A stretch of DNA of 64,000 bases from NCBI GenBank assembly GCA_046349875.1, contig JAXMBN010000014.1, positions 62,001 to 126,000 of the forward strand, in the 5' to 3' direction. Position 1 is the first letter of the stretch. Every line of letters begins with the position of its first letter. A model generated the notes under the pieces. It was not told the origin of the DNA. It saw nothing but the letters and a program-made list of their open reading frames with translations, and searched no databases. Origin of the DNA: JAXMBN01 sp046349875. GTDB taxonomy: Bacteria; Planctomycetota; Planctomycetia; Pirellulales; Pirellulaceae. The position numbers and the translations under genes were made by a program. This document shows, piece by piece, positions 17,965 to 26,765 of this stretch.

Positions 17965-18650
17965 GGGCGCTTCGTCCTTGGCGATATCGATTCCGAAATC
18001 GAATGGCGATTGGGAATCCCATGGTCTCGAGCAAGACCACTCACATAGCGATTCCCTCGAACAAAAAACCTTAGGGGAAGTTGCTGCGCCGAACTAATTC
18101 CGATTCTCGAAGAATGAGCCATCTCGAAAGAGATACCCTGAGGTAGTGCCTCTTCGATCCATACTTCGCTGTTCGTGATAAGATTCAATCCATCGTGGCT
18201 ACGATCGATGCGCATCGCCATGCACGATCGCGACGGACCCCGCATCCAATCCCGCTCCACGACGTCAGGACGATCCAGCGCGATCTCCTCTCGCCCTTCG
18301 CAAGGCTCGAGTGCGCGGATGAGCACCGCAGCTCCCATTCCTTCGGCTTCCGTGACCACATTCATGCAATACTTGGCGTGGATTGGGTAGACGTAAAGCC
18401 TCCCTGGCGAGGCGAACATCGAACGATTCTTCTTGGAGAGTCCTCGAAAACGAATGGCTCGCCGGAATCGTTTTCGTGCAAGTAGGCTTCGGTCTCTACG
18501 ATCCATCCAGAGCGACGTTTGCCATCGACCATCCGAACGAAGAGTTTGCCCCAACAACTGTTGCGCCCATCTCAATGGTGGAACCTTGATCGAACGCGAT
18601 CCACCGTATCCCTTCCAAAGCCGTTCCCCTTAAGGGCATGAACCGGCCGC
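17961..18650 (-). pseudogene. Frameshifted 3-methyladenine DNA glycosylase (AAG/MPG family)
   Basis: The family removes alkylated purines in base-excision repair. The C-terminal two thirds are well preserved: FRGLSKKNRSMF, SPGRLYVYPIHAKYCMNV, VTEAEGMGAAVLIRALEP, and finally the typical end RIGISSAQQLPLRFFVRG. The segment with the catalytic glutamate, WIVETEAYLHEND, is present but in another frame, bounded by shifts near 18530 and 18452. The N-terminus (GFGRDTVD, then AQQLLGQTL) needs a further shift. Three indels within about 200 bases make this a pseudogene in the given sequence. The family assignment is confident; whether the damage is biological needs reads. Confidence 0.8.
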
Positions 18651-18654
18651 TTGT

Positions 18655-18865
18655 GGCGAAGCGGATCCATGCTGGCAGGATCAGCAGACCTCGCGCGATC
18701 CCACAAAGACTCATCGAGAAATAGGATACTCGATTGGGGCAATGCAAGGAGCTTGCTCGCCGCCAAAGTGCCGCTCGCTCCTGAGAAGAAAGTCCGTGGA
18801 AATCGGCTAGCTGTTTGAAGAGCTTTTTCTCCGGGTGGGAAAAGGTCGTCTAACCAAACGAGCAT
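18655..18865 (-). pseudogene. Frameshifted small gene between membrane protein and DNA glycosylase
   Basis: An ATG at 18865 overlaps the stop of the preceding small membrane protein (TGATG), suggesting translational coupling. It opens with MLVWLDDLFPPGEK. One base too many in a run of five A near 18830 then throws it out of frame. With that base removed it continues KLFKQLADFHGLSSQERAAL, a sensible helical protein. A second shift near 18765 leads into LPQSSILFLDESLWDRA. I do not recognise the family. Confidence 0.5.
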
Positions 18866-19092
18866 CAGTTGGCAAAGCTCCACGAAAGGAGTCCAAAGAC
18901 GACCGTACCAACGCAGAAGACCGCCGTTGAAATCCAAAAGGCACTATCTTCATCAAGTTGTGTCAGCATGCGAATTTCGAGATTCGCCTGCGCGATCATG
19001 ATTGCAAGATCGCCAATCAGCAGTATGAGAAGTCCAAGGCCCTTGATGCGCGACCAATTCTGGCCTTCGAAGAACGCGGATCGACTGTTCAT
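18865..19092 (-). CDS. Small two-helix membrane protein coupled to HEAT-like gene
   Basis: A protein of 75 aa with two membrane helices (about 18-36 and 51-71) joined by a short acidic loop. Its ATG overlaps the stop of the upstream HEAT-like gene by four bases (ATGA). Its own stop overlaps the start of the next broken gene. Such coupling points to a single transcript and probably joint function. No family is recognised. Confidence 0.65.
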   Translation of the reverse strand: MNSRSAFFEGQNWSRIKGLGLLILLIGDLAIMIAQANLEIRMLTQLDEDSAFWISTAVFCVGTVVFGLLSWSFAN

Positions 19093-20699
19093 TCGAATTC
19101 TCCTACATGGACCTGCATGAAGCGTTGCTCTAACGACGTTTCGGCCGCATCGCGAACCGAAGAGTCATTATCGTGGAGCAATTCGTGCAGGATGTTTTCG
19201 ACTTCGAGCTGCCTGCAATGCGGGAGAAGGGAAATCGCTCGCAAACGCACTGGCTGCTGCTCATCATAGATCGCTTCGACGACCGCATCCCAGTGCGCAT
19301 CGGTCGCGATGCCGATATGCATTGCCGCGATCAATCCCGTTTCCCGTTTCTTGGGTGACAGCGAAGTGAGATACTCTTGGAGTTGCGTCGGCCAATCGTC
19401 GTCCACTGTCTTTACAACATTGGCGATAGATCGCAAACGAAGTTCATCCCAACGATCTAAGTTATGGATGAAGGCTTGGAAGTGGAACTCGGAGAAGAGC
19501 TGCTTGATGGCTTTTTGAACGGGCTTGGGCTGATGGGGAATCTCTTCTAAAAGCTGAACGTAGCAGTGCGTGACTTGATCCGTATCGCACTGACGTATCG
19601 ATAAGAAGTCCCGAACACCTTTTTCGAAGGAAATGGGTGGCAACGAAGACAACAAGATGCAAGCAGTCGCTTCATCGTCAGCCGTTTTAAGGCCGAGAAA
19701 CTGAAGGACCGCTTGAAGAATCTGGTGCAGCGGAGCACCTGCAGCTGCATACGCCGTCCAAACACCGCGACGTACCGCGCTCGTCCATTCTGTGTCATTC
19801 GCTTGCACGCTTTGAAAACAAGGAAGCTCCCTCATCCCCACCAAATTCATCCGTGCATTGGTGCATAGCCCTTTCGCTGCCCAGTTGCCGAATGCCTCGG
19901 TAAACACCTTATCTTTTCGTTCATAGAACAAATCCAACAATGTCCGTGGGACTTGTCGCTGATGGAGCGATTCAATGAGGAGTTGAATTGCTTCTTTCCG
20001 ACTGGATTGACGCAGAGTTTTGAGAAAATGCTCAAAGGGTCGGCTGGTGGTCGTCCTCAGCAGCACACCGACGGCCGAGTCATCCCAACGCATTGTTGCC
20101 AGCAACGCATCTACCAGCAAACTGCATCCGTGTTGATCGAATCGCTGCAAGCTTTGATAAAGATGCTCGACTAACTCGGTTCTTGCTCGAGATTGGGACC
20201 GCGATGATTGATTGAGAGCAAGTCCCCAGTTGTATATACGATCCTGAGCGTAGACGGCGAGAGGATCGCCCTTGTTCTCAGCAATCGCGATGACCGATCG
20301 AACGCCTTCCATCACTTCGAGATGACATATGGCTTCGATGGCCGCTTTGCGTTCAGAATCCGATCCGTCGAGCAAACCAAGAACCAACTTCGAGAGCTGT
20401 CGCGCTCTCGTAGCAACCATTGCTCGCTCTTTCTCATTGTAGAGATGATAATTCTTGGCGATCGCATCCATCGATGCGGCATCTCCGCGAGCCACGAGCG
20501 CCGCGAGAATGCGAGAACGAACGGGTTCAGGTACGTTTGGAATCGCAGACCCCAACACTGGAACCGCCAAAGGATTGCGAGTGTTTTGGAGTAGGAAGAT
20601 CGTTTTCTGAATGGAGTCGTAGTTCACGTTGACAAGCCCTATAAAGGACACTCGGGCTTTCCGTCGAGTTTTCGGCACCTGATAGCGCCAGAAAATCAC
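19089..20699 (-). CDS. HEAT-like helical repeat protein
   Basis: A protein of up to 536 aa, almost entirely helical. It consists of repeated pairs of short helices with the HEAT/ARM look (ALVARGDAASMDAIAK, AIEAICHLEVMEGVRSVI, VRLRAISLLPH, SSVRDAAETSLEQRF). There is no signal peptide or catalytic motif, so it should act as a cytoplasmic binding scaffold. The start is uncertain: ATG at 20699 gives a basic leader, and GTG codons about 16-23 codons in are alternatives. It is the first gene of a coupled minus-strand run with a small membrane protein. Resembles the HEAT-repeat proteins common in planctomycetes; partner unknown. Confidence 0.75.
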   Translation of the reverse strand: MIFWRYQVPKTRRKARVSFIGLVNVNYDSIQKTIFLLQNTRNPLAVPVLGSAIPNVPEPVRSRILAALVARGDAASMDAIAKNYHLYNEKERAMVATRARQLSKLVLGLLDGSDSERKAAIEAICHLEVMEGVRSVIAIAENKGDPLAVYAQDRIYNWGLALNQSSRSQSRARTELVEHLYQSLQRFDQHGCSLLVDALLATMRWDDSAVGVLLRTTTSRPFEHFLKTLRQSSRKEAIQLLIESLHQRQVPRTLLDLFYERKDKVFTEAFGNWAAKGLCTNARMNLVGMRELPCFQSVQANDTEWTSAVRRGVWTAYAAAGAPLHQILQAVLQFLGLKTADDEATACILLSSLPPISFEKGVRDFLSIRQCDTDQVTHCYVQLLEEIPHQPKPVQKAIKQLFSEFHFQAFIHNLDRWDELRLRSIANVVKTVDDDWPTQLQEYLTSLSPKKRETGLIAAMHIGIATDAHWDAVVEAIYDEQQPVRLRAISLLPHCRQLEVENILHELLHDNDSSVRDAAETSLEQRFMQVHVGEFE

Positions 20700-20906
20700 C
20701 CGACTGAAAAGTGGGCTCGTACCCGGTTCGCTATCCTATTCCTCCCTTAGCATTTGGCTGCAGGCCAACCAATCCACCTTGGATCCTCTCTTTTTGGTCA
20801 AACGCATTCCGTACAATGGGTAGAATGATCATAATTGGAACCGTGACGGCCAATTTCTCAATGAAACCGCCGCATTCCAATGGAAATCCTTAAATTGGGT
20901 GGCTCC

Positions 20907-21164
20907 ATGTCGCAAACCGCATCACAGATACTTCAAAACGAATTTCATTCGGCTCGCGCTAAGATCATCGAGTTGGCCGCGATTTTCGATCGCTTGGACC
21001 GCGCTGGCGGAGGCCTACAAGGGAATCCGCAATTTGAGAAACTCTTGGCGGGCGTTGAACTATTGATGCAGAGTCAACCTGGTCGAGCCGAGCAGATTCA
21101 ATTGTTGATGAGCCGCCCCTATGAACCCGAATGGCGCGAGTGGCTCAAGGAAACATCTCGGTGA
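20907..21164 (+). CDS. Small helical protein of unknown function
   Basis: A protein of 85 aa from ATG 20907, preceded by GGGTGG. An in-frame ATG at 20880 would add nine residues and is less likely. It is predicted mostly helical (TASQILQNEFHSARAKI; FEKLLAGVELLM) and ends in a Trp-rich tail (PEWREWLKE). It lies 55 bases before the TatD-like hydrolase gene on the same strand and may form an operon with it. Not recognised; it is too short to be EboA. Confidence 0.6.
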   Translation: MSQTASQILQNEFHSARAKIIELAAIFDRLDRAGGGLQGNPQFEKLLAGVELLMQSQPGRAEQIQLLMSRPYEPEWREWLKETSR

Positions 21165-21219
21165 TCGCCTCGGCAAACCAACCCACCTAAACCATTCCCT
21201 ACTGACATAGAAGCCGAAC

Positions 21220-22038
21220 ATGGACTATATCGATCCCCATATTCATATGGTTTCGCGCACGACCGACGATTACGAAACCCTTGCCAAGATGGGCTGTGTA
21301 GCCATGAGCGAACCAGCGTTCTGGGCTGGCTTCGATCGCGGCAGCGTTGAGAGTTTTCGCGACTATTTCCGGCAGCTAACCGAGTTCGAACCCAAGCGGG
21401 CAGCGCAGTATGGGATTCAGCATTTTACTTGGCTATGCATCAACGCTAAAGAAGCCGAAAACGTTTCACTTTCACGCGAAGTGATCGCGATGATCCCCGA
21501 GTTCCTGCATAAACCCAACGTGCTTGGAATCGGCGAAATTGGACTCAACAAGAATACGCGCAACGAATCGATCATCTTTCTCGAACATGTCGACCTAGCG
21601 GTACGCCATGAACAACAGATTCTCATCCATACACCCCACTTGGAAGATAAGTACCAAGGAACGCGGATGATCTTGGATATGTTGACCGGAGATTCTCGCG
21701 TGAATCCATCGCGAGTATTGGTCGATCACGTGGAAGAACATACGATTCGTCATGTATTGGAGCGAGGATTCTGGGCCGGAATGACGCTCTATCCTGTCAC
21801 GAAATGCACGCCTCAGCGAGCCTGCGACATGATCGAAATGTATGGACCAGAACGGCTCATGGCGAACTCAGCAGGCGATTGGGGACCAAGCAAGCCTACC
21901 GCGATTCCAGATTTGATCCTGGAAATGCGTCGGCGAGGTCATTCCAATGCGCTCATCAAAAAGGTTGTGTACGACAACCCTATGGAGTTCTTTTCGCAAA
22001 GCAAATCCTTTCAAGCTCACTACCATAGCCGGCACTGA
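21220..22038 (+). CDS. TatD-like metal-dependent hydrolase
   Basis: An amidohydrolase-fold (TIM barrel) protein of 272 aa. The N-terminal metal motif is DPHIHM. A metal glutamate lies in GIGEIGLNKNT (about 110) and further histidines in LIHTPHL (about 141) and LVDHVEEHT (about 170). It lacks the exact TatD DNase signatures. The text after the first motif (SRTTDDYETLAKMG, then EPAFWAGFDR) reminds me of EboB, the TatD-like member of the eustigmatophyte/bacterial ebo cluster. None of the other ebo genes is near, so I do not call it eboB. Substrate unknown; cytoplasmic. Confidence 0.75.
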   Translation: MDYIDPHIHMVSRTTDDYETLAKMGCVAMSEPAFWAGFDRGSVESFRDYFRQLTEFEPKRAAQYGIQHFTWLCINAKEAENVSLSREVIAMIPEFLHKPNVLGIGEIGLNKNTRNESIIFLEHVDLAVRHEQQILIHTPHLEDKYQGTRMILDMLTGDSRVNPSRVLVDHVEEHTIRHVLERGFWAGMTLYPVTKCTPQRACDMIEMYGPERLMANSAGDWGPSKPTAIPDLILEMRRRGHSNALIKKVVYDNPMEFFSQSKSFQAHYHSRH

Positions 22039-22241
22039 TAGCAGAGGCCGGTTTCGCCGCCAATGGTTCCTCCTGGGCAGCCTGTAGCGATTATCGGGCC
22101 AAGCCACTCTTTCTGCAGTGTTGAAATAGTCCGCCAGGGAAAGCTAGACCGTCATTTGAGGGCTACGGTTGAACGAACTGGGGCATGGTCTGTCCATGCT
22201 CGATCGTCCTTCCGTTCCTTGAAGCAACCTCGAGTCCATCT

Positions 22242-24110
22242 ATGTGCGGTATTGTCGGTTATGTCGGAAAAAATGAGGCTTGCCCCTTCCTCATCACAGG
22301 CCTCCGACGACTGGAGTACCGTGGCTATGACAGCGCAGGCATCGCCACGCTGACCGAGGGAGGATTTCAGCTCCATCGCGCCGTCGGTCGTATCGATCGC
22401 TTGGAAGAGGCCATTGATCGCAAGCCGATGAGCGGAACCACGGGTATTGGGCACACACGATGGGCCACGCACGGGCCAGCCACGACGGAAAACGCGCACC
22501 CTCACATGGGAGGTCGCAATCAAGTCGCCGTCGTTCACAACGGAGTGATTGAAAACTACGAATCACTCAAGCAAACGCTTCAAGAAAAAGGATATGTCTT
22601 TTCATCGGCAACCGACTCGGAAGTCGTCGCCCATCTCATCGCGGACTCACTGAAACAAAAAGTCAAAGAAGAATCTCCCGAATCCAAATCAGCCTTCACT
22701 AAATACATTGAAGCGGTGCGTGATGTTCTACCGCTTTTGCGTGGAACCTATGGTCTTGTCGTCCTTTTCCGCGATGAGCCAGGACTCATGATCGCAGCTC
22801 GCTGCGGCAGTCCTTTGGTTCTGGGTGTTGGAAAGGGAGAACAGTTCATCGCCAGCGATACGTCTCCACTCGTCGGTTATACCGATCGTATCATCTACCT
22901 TGCGGATCACCAAATCGCTGTCATCACGAAGGATGCCATCCAAGTACTCCATCGAGAGTCGGGCCGAATTCGTCCCGAAGTTCGTCAGCTGGATCAAACG
23001 ACCGCCGATGTCAGCGCCGATGGTTACGCCCACTACATGCTCAAGGAAATCCATGAGCAACCGAACTCGATGCGAAACGCGATGCGAGGCCGACTCGATC
23101 GTGAGAACGCAACTGCGAAGTTTGGTGGTTTGAACTTGACGCCGCAACAGCTTCGCAATATCGATCGCATCATCCTTACGGGATGCGGAACGAGTTGGCA
23201 TGCGGCTCTCGTCGGCGAGTACCTCATCGAAGAGTTTGCTCGTATCCCCGTGGAAGTGGAGTATGCGAGCGAACTTCGCTATCGCAATCCGCCTGTCGAT
23301 CGCAACACGTTGATCTTTGGAATCACGCAAAGCGGTGAGACGGCAGATACGCTGGCTGCGCTGCGAGAGATGAAGCGAAAAGGCCATCATACTCTGGCCA
23401 TTTGCAATGTCATCGGAAGCAGTATCGCTCAAGAAGCCGATGGTGGGATCTACCTGCATGCAGGCCCTGAAGTAGGCGTCGCATCCACCAAAGCGTTTAC
23501 CTCTCAATTGACCGTACTCGCGATGTTGGGACTCTATTTTGGTCGATTGCGTCATCTCAGCTATGAAGCTGGATTGCGGATCATCGATCAATTGGAGTGC
23601 CTACCGAGCATCGTTCAGAGTTCGCTCGAATGCGATCAACAAATTCGACGTGTAGCCGAAAAGTATCGGGAAGCTTCCAACTTCCTCTACTTAGGACGAC
23701 ACTACAACTTTCCAACCGCCTTGGAAGGTGCCCTCAAGCTCAAAGAAATCAGCTACATCCATGCCGAAGGGTATCCTGCTGCTGAAATGAAGCACGGACC
23801 AATCGCACTAGTGGATGCTCACACGCCTTCGGTATTCATCATCTCGAAGAGCGCCGTGTATGACAAAGTGATGAGCAACCTTCAAGAAGTGAAGGCTCGC
23901 GGTGGCCCAGTGATTGCGATCACCGATACCACCGACGAACAATTGCGCAAACTCGCGGATGATATCATCGAGATCCCAAGTGTTGAAGATTTCCTTCAAC
24001 CCATCGTGGCCTCAGTTCCTCTGCAGCTTTTGGCCTATCACATTGCGATACTCCGTGGATGTGATGTGGATAAGCCTCGCAATCTGGCCAAGAGCGTTAC
24101 TGTCGAATAG
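22242..24110 (+). CDS. glmS: Glutamine--fructose-6-phosphate aminotransferase (isomerizing)
   Basis: Makes glucosamine-6-phosphate from fructose-6-phosphate and glutamine, the first step to UDP-GlcNAc for envelope glycans. The start is fixed at ATG 22242, because the amidotransferase must begin MCGIVGYVG so that Cys2 becomes the N-terminal nucleophile. The 622 aa hold the class II glutaminase domain (about 1-240, with GIGHTRWATHG and HNGVIENY), two SIS isomerase domains (GCGTSWHAA; TQSGETADT; GRHYNFPTALEGALKLKE) and the standard C-terminal tail LAKSVTVE. All are intact. No glmS ribozyme-like structure was recognised upstream. Confidence 0.97.
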   Translation: MCGIVGYVGKNEACPFLITGLRRLEYRGYDSAGIATLTEGGFQLHRAVGRIDRLEEAIDRKPMSGTTGIGHTRWATHGPATTENAHPHMGGRNQVAVVHNGVIENYESLKQTLQEKGYVFSSATDSEVVAHLIADSLKQKVKEESPESKSAFTKYIEAVRDVLPLLRGTYGLVVLFRDEPGLMIAARCGSPLVLGVGKGEQFIASDTSPLVGYTDRIIYLADHQIAVITKDAIQVLHRESGRIRPEVRQLDQTTADVSADGYAHYMLKEIHEQPNSMRNAMRGRLDRENATAKFGGLNLTPQQLRNIDRIILTGCGTSWHAALVGEYLIEEFARIPVEVEYASELRYRNPPVDRNTLIFGITQSGETADTLAALREMKRKGHHTLAICNVIGSSIAQEADGGIYLHAGPEVGVASTKAFTSQLTVLAMLGLYFGRLRHLSYEAGLRIIDQLECLPSIVQSSLECDQQIRRVAEKYREASNFLYLGRHYNFPTALEGALKLKEISYIHAEGYPAAEMKHGPIALVDAHTPSVFIISKSAVYDKVMSNLQEVKARGGPVIAITDTTDEQLRKLADDIIEIPSVEDFLQPIVASVPLQLLAYHIAILRGCDVDKPRNLAKSVTVE

Positions 24111-24139
24111 TCCAACTTTCTTAGCTTTGGAAACTCACT

Positions 24140-24346
24140 ATGAATCATTCCCTCGGACTCAGTTACAATACTCGCAAAGCCCTTACTGTTCATCTTGGCG
24201 AATCGGCTGCTTCGGAGTTAGCTGCATTACTTCAGAGGATGGCCTCGCAGATCGAAGAACTCAAGCGAAGCAAAGTCAACGTCACGCCAGTCGTGCCTGC
24301 GCAGCGCCGCGAAGATTTCGCAACGCTCGACAACGAGACGTTTTAG
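24140..24346 (+). CDS. Small protein of unknown function downstream of glmS
   Basis: A protein of 68 aa. The central part (AASELAALLQRMASQIEELKR) should form an amphipathic or coiled-coil helix, flanked by polar ends. It starts 29 bases after the glmS stop. Not recognised. Codon use and position support a real gene, but its shortness limits confidence. Confidence 0.55.
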   Translation: MNHSLGLSYNTRKALTVHLGESAASELAALLQRMASQIEELKRSKVNVTPVVPAQRREDFATLDNETF

Positions 24347-24518
24347 TCGCAGCTCTCCCTTTGGTTCAGGGAGCTCAAGCTTCGAAGGACTCGAAGCCAA
24401 CCACTACTACCAGTCCGTGGATCGGTGCTCTCTAATAGTCTTTATGAGTCCATTCGTATGAAGAGCGTCGAGCGATTCAAGAATGGACTGAAACGTCGTG
24501 CAAGGACTGGAGGCACTT

Positions 24519-25118
24519 GTGGCCAATCGAATCGATTGGGATGCGCGGTATTCTGAAGAAGAATACATCTATGGCGTTGAACCCAATGCCTTCTTGGCGG
24601 AATACGCTGGCCGATTGAACGGCCCGATTCTCTCACTAGCCGAAGGCGAAGGTCGCAACGCAGTTTTTCTGGCGGGGCTCGGTCATGCAGTTCACTGCGT
24701 GGACGGATCAGCCGTCGCCCTTGTCAAAGCCGAACGATTGGCGAAATCCAAAGGCGTGACGATTACCACCGAAGTCGTTGACCTCGCCCATTATGTTCCT
24801 CCTTCGGATCATTTTGGATCGGTCATTTCCATTTCGGCTCATCTCCCTAGTTCCATTCGACATCGTCTCTACCCACTCGTCGACGCATGCCTAAAAGCTC
24901 GTGGGACACTCCTCCTGGAGTCCTATTCGCTCCATCAATTGCAGCGAAACACTGGTGGACCGAAGGACCTCGACTTACTCATGTCCATCGAGAAGATTCA
25001 AGCCGAATTCCCGCATCTCGAGCCGATTCGACTCTGTGAAGTCGAACGCGAAGTGGTAGAAGGCAAATTGCATACAGGAATGGCATCGGTCATCCAATTC
25101 ATCGGCATGAAAAAGTAG
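24519..25118 (+). CDS. Class I SAM-dependent methyltransferase
   Basis: A protein of 199 aa. The GTG at 24519 is preferred because GGAGG lies five bases upstream; another GTG at 24498 lacks such a site. The opening DWDARYSEEEYIYGVEPN is typical of TehB-like/thiopurine-type methyltransferases. The SAM-binding motif I is LSLAEGEGRNAVFLAGLG (an acidic/Gly loop), with the motif II acidic residue in VHCVDGSAVAL. The substrate is unknown; related proteins have been linked to tellurite resistance, which the sequence here cannot confirm. Confidence 0.8.
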   Translation: MANRIDWDARYSEEEYIYGVEPNAFLAEYAGRLNGPILSLAEGEGRNAVFLAGLGHAVHCVDGSAVALVKAERLAKSKGVTITTEVVDLAHYVPPSDHFGSVISISAHLPSSIRHRLYPLVDACLKARGTLLLESYSLHQLQRNTGGPKDLDLLMSIEKIQAEFPHLEPIRLCEVEREVVEGKLHTGMASVIQFIGMKK

Positions 25119-25191
25119 ATCCATTTTCAAACGCAACATCATCGATGGAAGCGCCGTGCCCTCAGCAAACGAATCGCGAGAGCAACATTCT

Positions 25192-25638
25192 ATGAACCCA
25201 CTTTCCTGTGCAACCTTCGAACTCGAGCTCTTCATTGCAACCAATCGTGAACGGGTATGGGAAGCGATCGCGCGAGAATCGCATCTGTGGTGGCCTCGTG
25301 ACTTTGTCACCTCCAATCGAACGCAACGATTCGTCATCGAAGCCAAACTTGGCGGAAGGGTTTTCGAAGATTTTGGTGATGGCGATGGGCTGGTGTGGTA
25401 TACCGTTATCGGAATCGATTCAGGACGCGAGTTGACGCTAGCGGGCCACTTGCTTCCACCTTTCGGTGGACCGGCAACTACATCCTTGATACTGACCCTC
25501 GAAGATCACCCCAAAGCTACCCTCTTGCGCATTCGCGATCATCGATTTGGCGCGATTGGCGGTTCTCCCATCGAGGGTTGGCGGCAAGTCTTCGAAGATG
25601 GATTGCGAAGTTACCTTGAAGGGATCCACCCAGGATAA
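25192..25638 (+). CDS. SRPBCC-fold protein, AHSA1-like
   Basis: A protein of 148 aa from ATG 25192. It has the helix-grip fold of the START/AHSA1 family: ATNRERVWEAIAR at the start, RVFEDFGDGDG with GLVWYTVI in the middle, and a C-terminal helix (GWRQVFEDGLRSYL). Such proteins bind hydrophobic ligands or act as stand-alone Hsp90-activator homologues; the ligand cannot be inferred. It follows the methyltransferase by 73 bases. Confidence 0.8.
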   Translation: MNPLSCATFELELFIATNRERVWEAIARESHLWWPRDFVTSNRTQRFVIEAKLGGRVFEDFGDGDGLVWYTVIGIDSGRELTLAGHLLPPFGGPATTSLILTLEDHPKATLLRIRDHRFGAIGGSPIEGWRQVFEDGLRSYLEGIHPG

Positions 25639-25678
25639 CGATTCGATGGGAGCCATCGACTTGCGGAACACCGCTGTT

Positions 25679-26392
25679 TCATCTGGAAGGTATCATGACT
25701 TTGTGTTGGCACTGCGGACATTTGCGAACCAAGCCTCCATACATCCTTGGCAATTCCCATCGATGCCCACAACTCGAGCAACGCGCTGAAATCAACTGGA
25801 GATCGACATGCACTTGCTCAAGCTCGGGCTTATGTTGACTTGTCGCTCGATTCACTTCATGCTCGACCCGCGAATAGTCCGTGTGCCCATAGGAAAGCGC
25901 GCAACAGGTCTTGCTGCAGAATTTCAACATCGTCCAAGGTTTACTCGCTGAAGGAACGAAGAAACCTTCGCACGTTTTGCAATGCATGGCTCCCCGTTCA
26001 TGCATTTCTTCTTTATGTTGTTGAAATGTTTCTTGTCGCTTCGTCTCGAGAAACTCAACTAGCTTCTTCTTGAACTGCGATGGAGTGGAACAAAGCGCAT
26101 CCATTTCATGGGCCGGAACATCATGAAAGTTGAGCGAGTTCACCTTTCTGATCGAGGTTGCTTTCCCAAAGATACCGGTCCCCGCTCCGAACAATGCAAG
26201 AAAACCAGCCGCGTTCAAAAGGATCGTCCTCGCCGTACTTGGAACCCGATCAAAGTACTCGACGGACAAATTCCAAGTCCCGTTGCCGCACGGACATCGA
26301 GCCGCGCATTTGGAAATCGATCGAGGCGTCATCTTGCGCTGGCATTGTTCGCATCGAATCGAATAGCGACTTGGGCTTTCCGAATTTTCCAT
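25679..26392 (-). CDS. Zinc-ribbon membrane protein of unknown function
   Basis: A protein of 237 aa with three cysteine clusters likely to bind zinc. The first is CEQC..CAARCPC (about 14-35). The second is CKTC, then CSKTCC (about 138-163). The third is CSSCGHRWELP, then CPQC (about 205-229). A hydrophobic segment (RTILLNAAGFLALFGAGTGIFG, about 55-76) could be one membrane helix. The last ribbon resembles those used for nucleic-acid or protein contacts. It is alone between convergent and divergent neighbours. Function unknown. Confidence 0.7.
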   Translation of the reverse strand: MENSESPSRYSIRCEQCQRKMTPRSISKCAARCPCGNGTWNLSVEYFDRVPSTARTILLNAAGFLALFGAGTGIFGKATSIRKVNSLNFHDVPAHEMDALCSTPSQFKKKLVEFLETKRQETFQQHKEEMHERGAMHCKTCEGFFVPSASKPWTMLKFCSKTCCALSYGHTDYSRVEHEVNRATSQHKPELEQVHVDLQLISARCSSCGHRWELPRMYGGLVRKCPQCQHKVMIPSR

Positions 26393-26765
26393 CTGCAGCT
26401 CGAGAAGTTCAACGATTGTTGGGATACCGATCAGTCCACAGTAAAATACTCGAAAACCGAAGGGAGAGTCGCGCGAGGCCGGCCGTTGGAAGGAACGTTG
26501 ATGTGTTCGCTCCCATCGATAGCTAGTTTAACTTTGCTAGCGTCCACAAGAAATCCCAACGCAATCGGCAAACTCGCTTCAGTTCGCCCAGTCAGACGCC
26601 GATAATGAAGAATGAATCGAAGTCGATGGGCTCGTACGGGGGTAGTCCATCGATGGATGTTTTGCTGGCATTTCCATTGCGAAGCACGGAAAGAGGCTCG
26701 TATAGTCCCTTTCTAGAACGCCAGCCTGTCACGGCAGACTGTGATCGATCGCAGTCGAAGGACCC
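26393..26765. other. Divergent intergenic region before the mla operon
   Basis: No gene is supported here. It should contain promoters for the zinc-ribbon gene (minus) and the mla operon (plus). Confidence 0.45.
26677..26706 (+). promoter_or_regulatory. Candidate sigma-70 promoter of the mla operon
   Basis: TTGCGA (26677-26682) and TATAGT (26701-26706) are 18 bases apart and end 59 bases before the mlaE start. GAAGGA at 26757-26762 is the likely ribosome site. The match is fair only. Confidence 0.35.

Noticed and set aside
20907..22038. Ebo (edge-biosynthesis) gene cluster
   Set aside because: Only an EboB-like hydrolase is present; the small neighbour is too short for EboA and no UbiA-like or dehydroquinate-synthase-like gene is nearby.
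22039..22241. glmS ribozyme or riboswitch upstream of glmS
   Set aside because: The leader is about 200 bases but does not show the ribozyme's conserved core, and this element is known mainly from Gram-positive bacteria.
22728..23591. A 287-codon open frame opposite glmS
   Set aside because: It is the antisense shadow of the highly conserved glmS gene; its protein has no motif and the codon bias belongs to glmS.
24347..24380. Terminator after the small gene downstream of glmS
   Set aside because: The AGCTC/GAGCT-like stem is imperfect and lacks a T-run.
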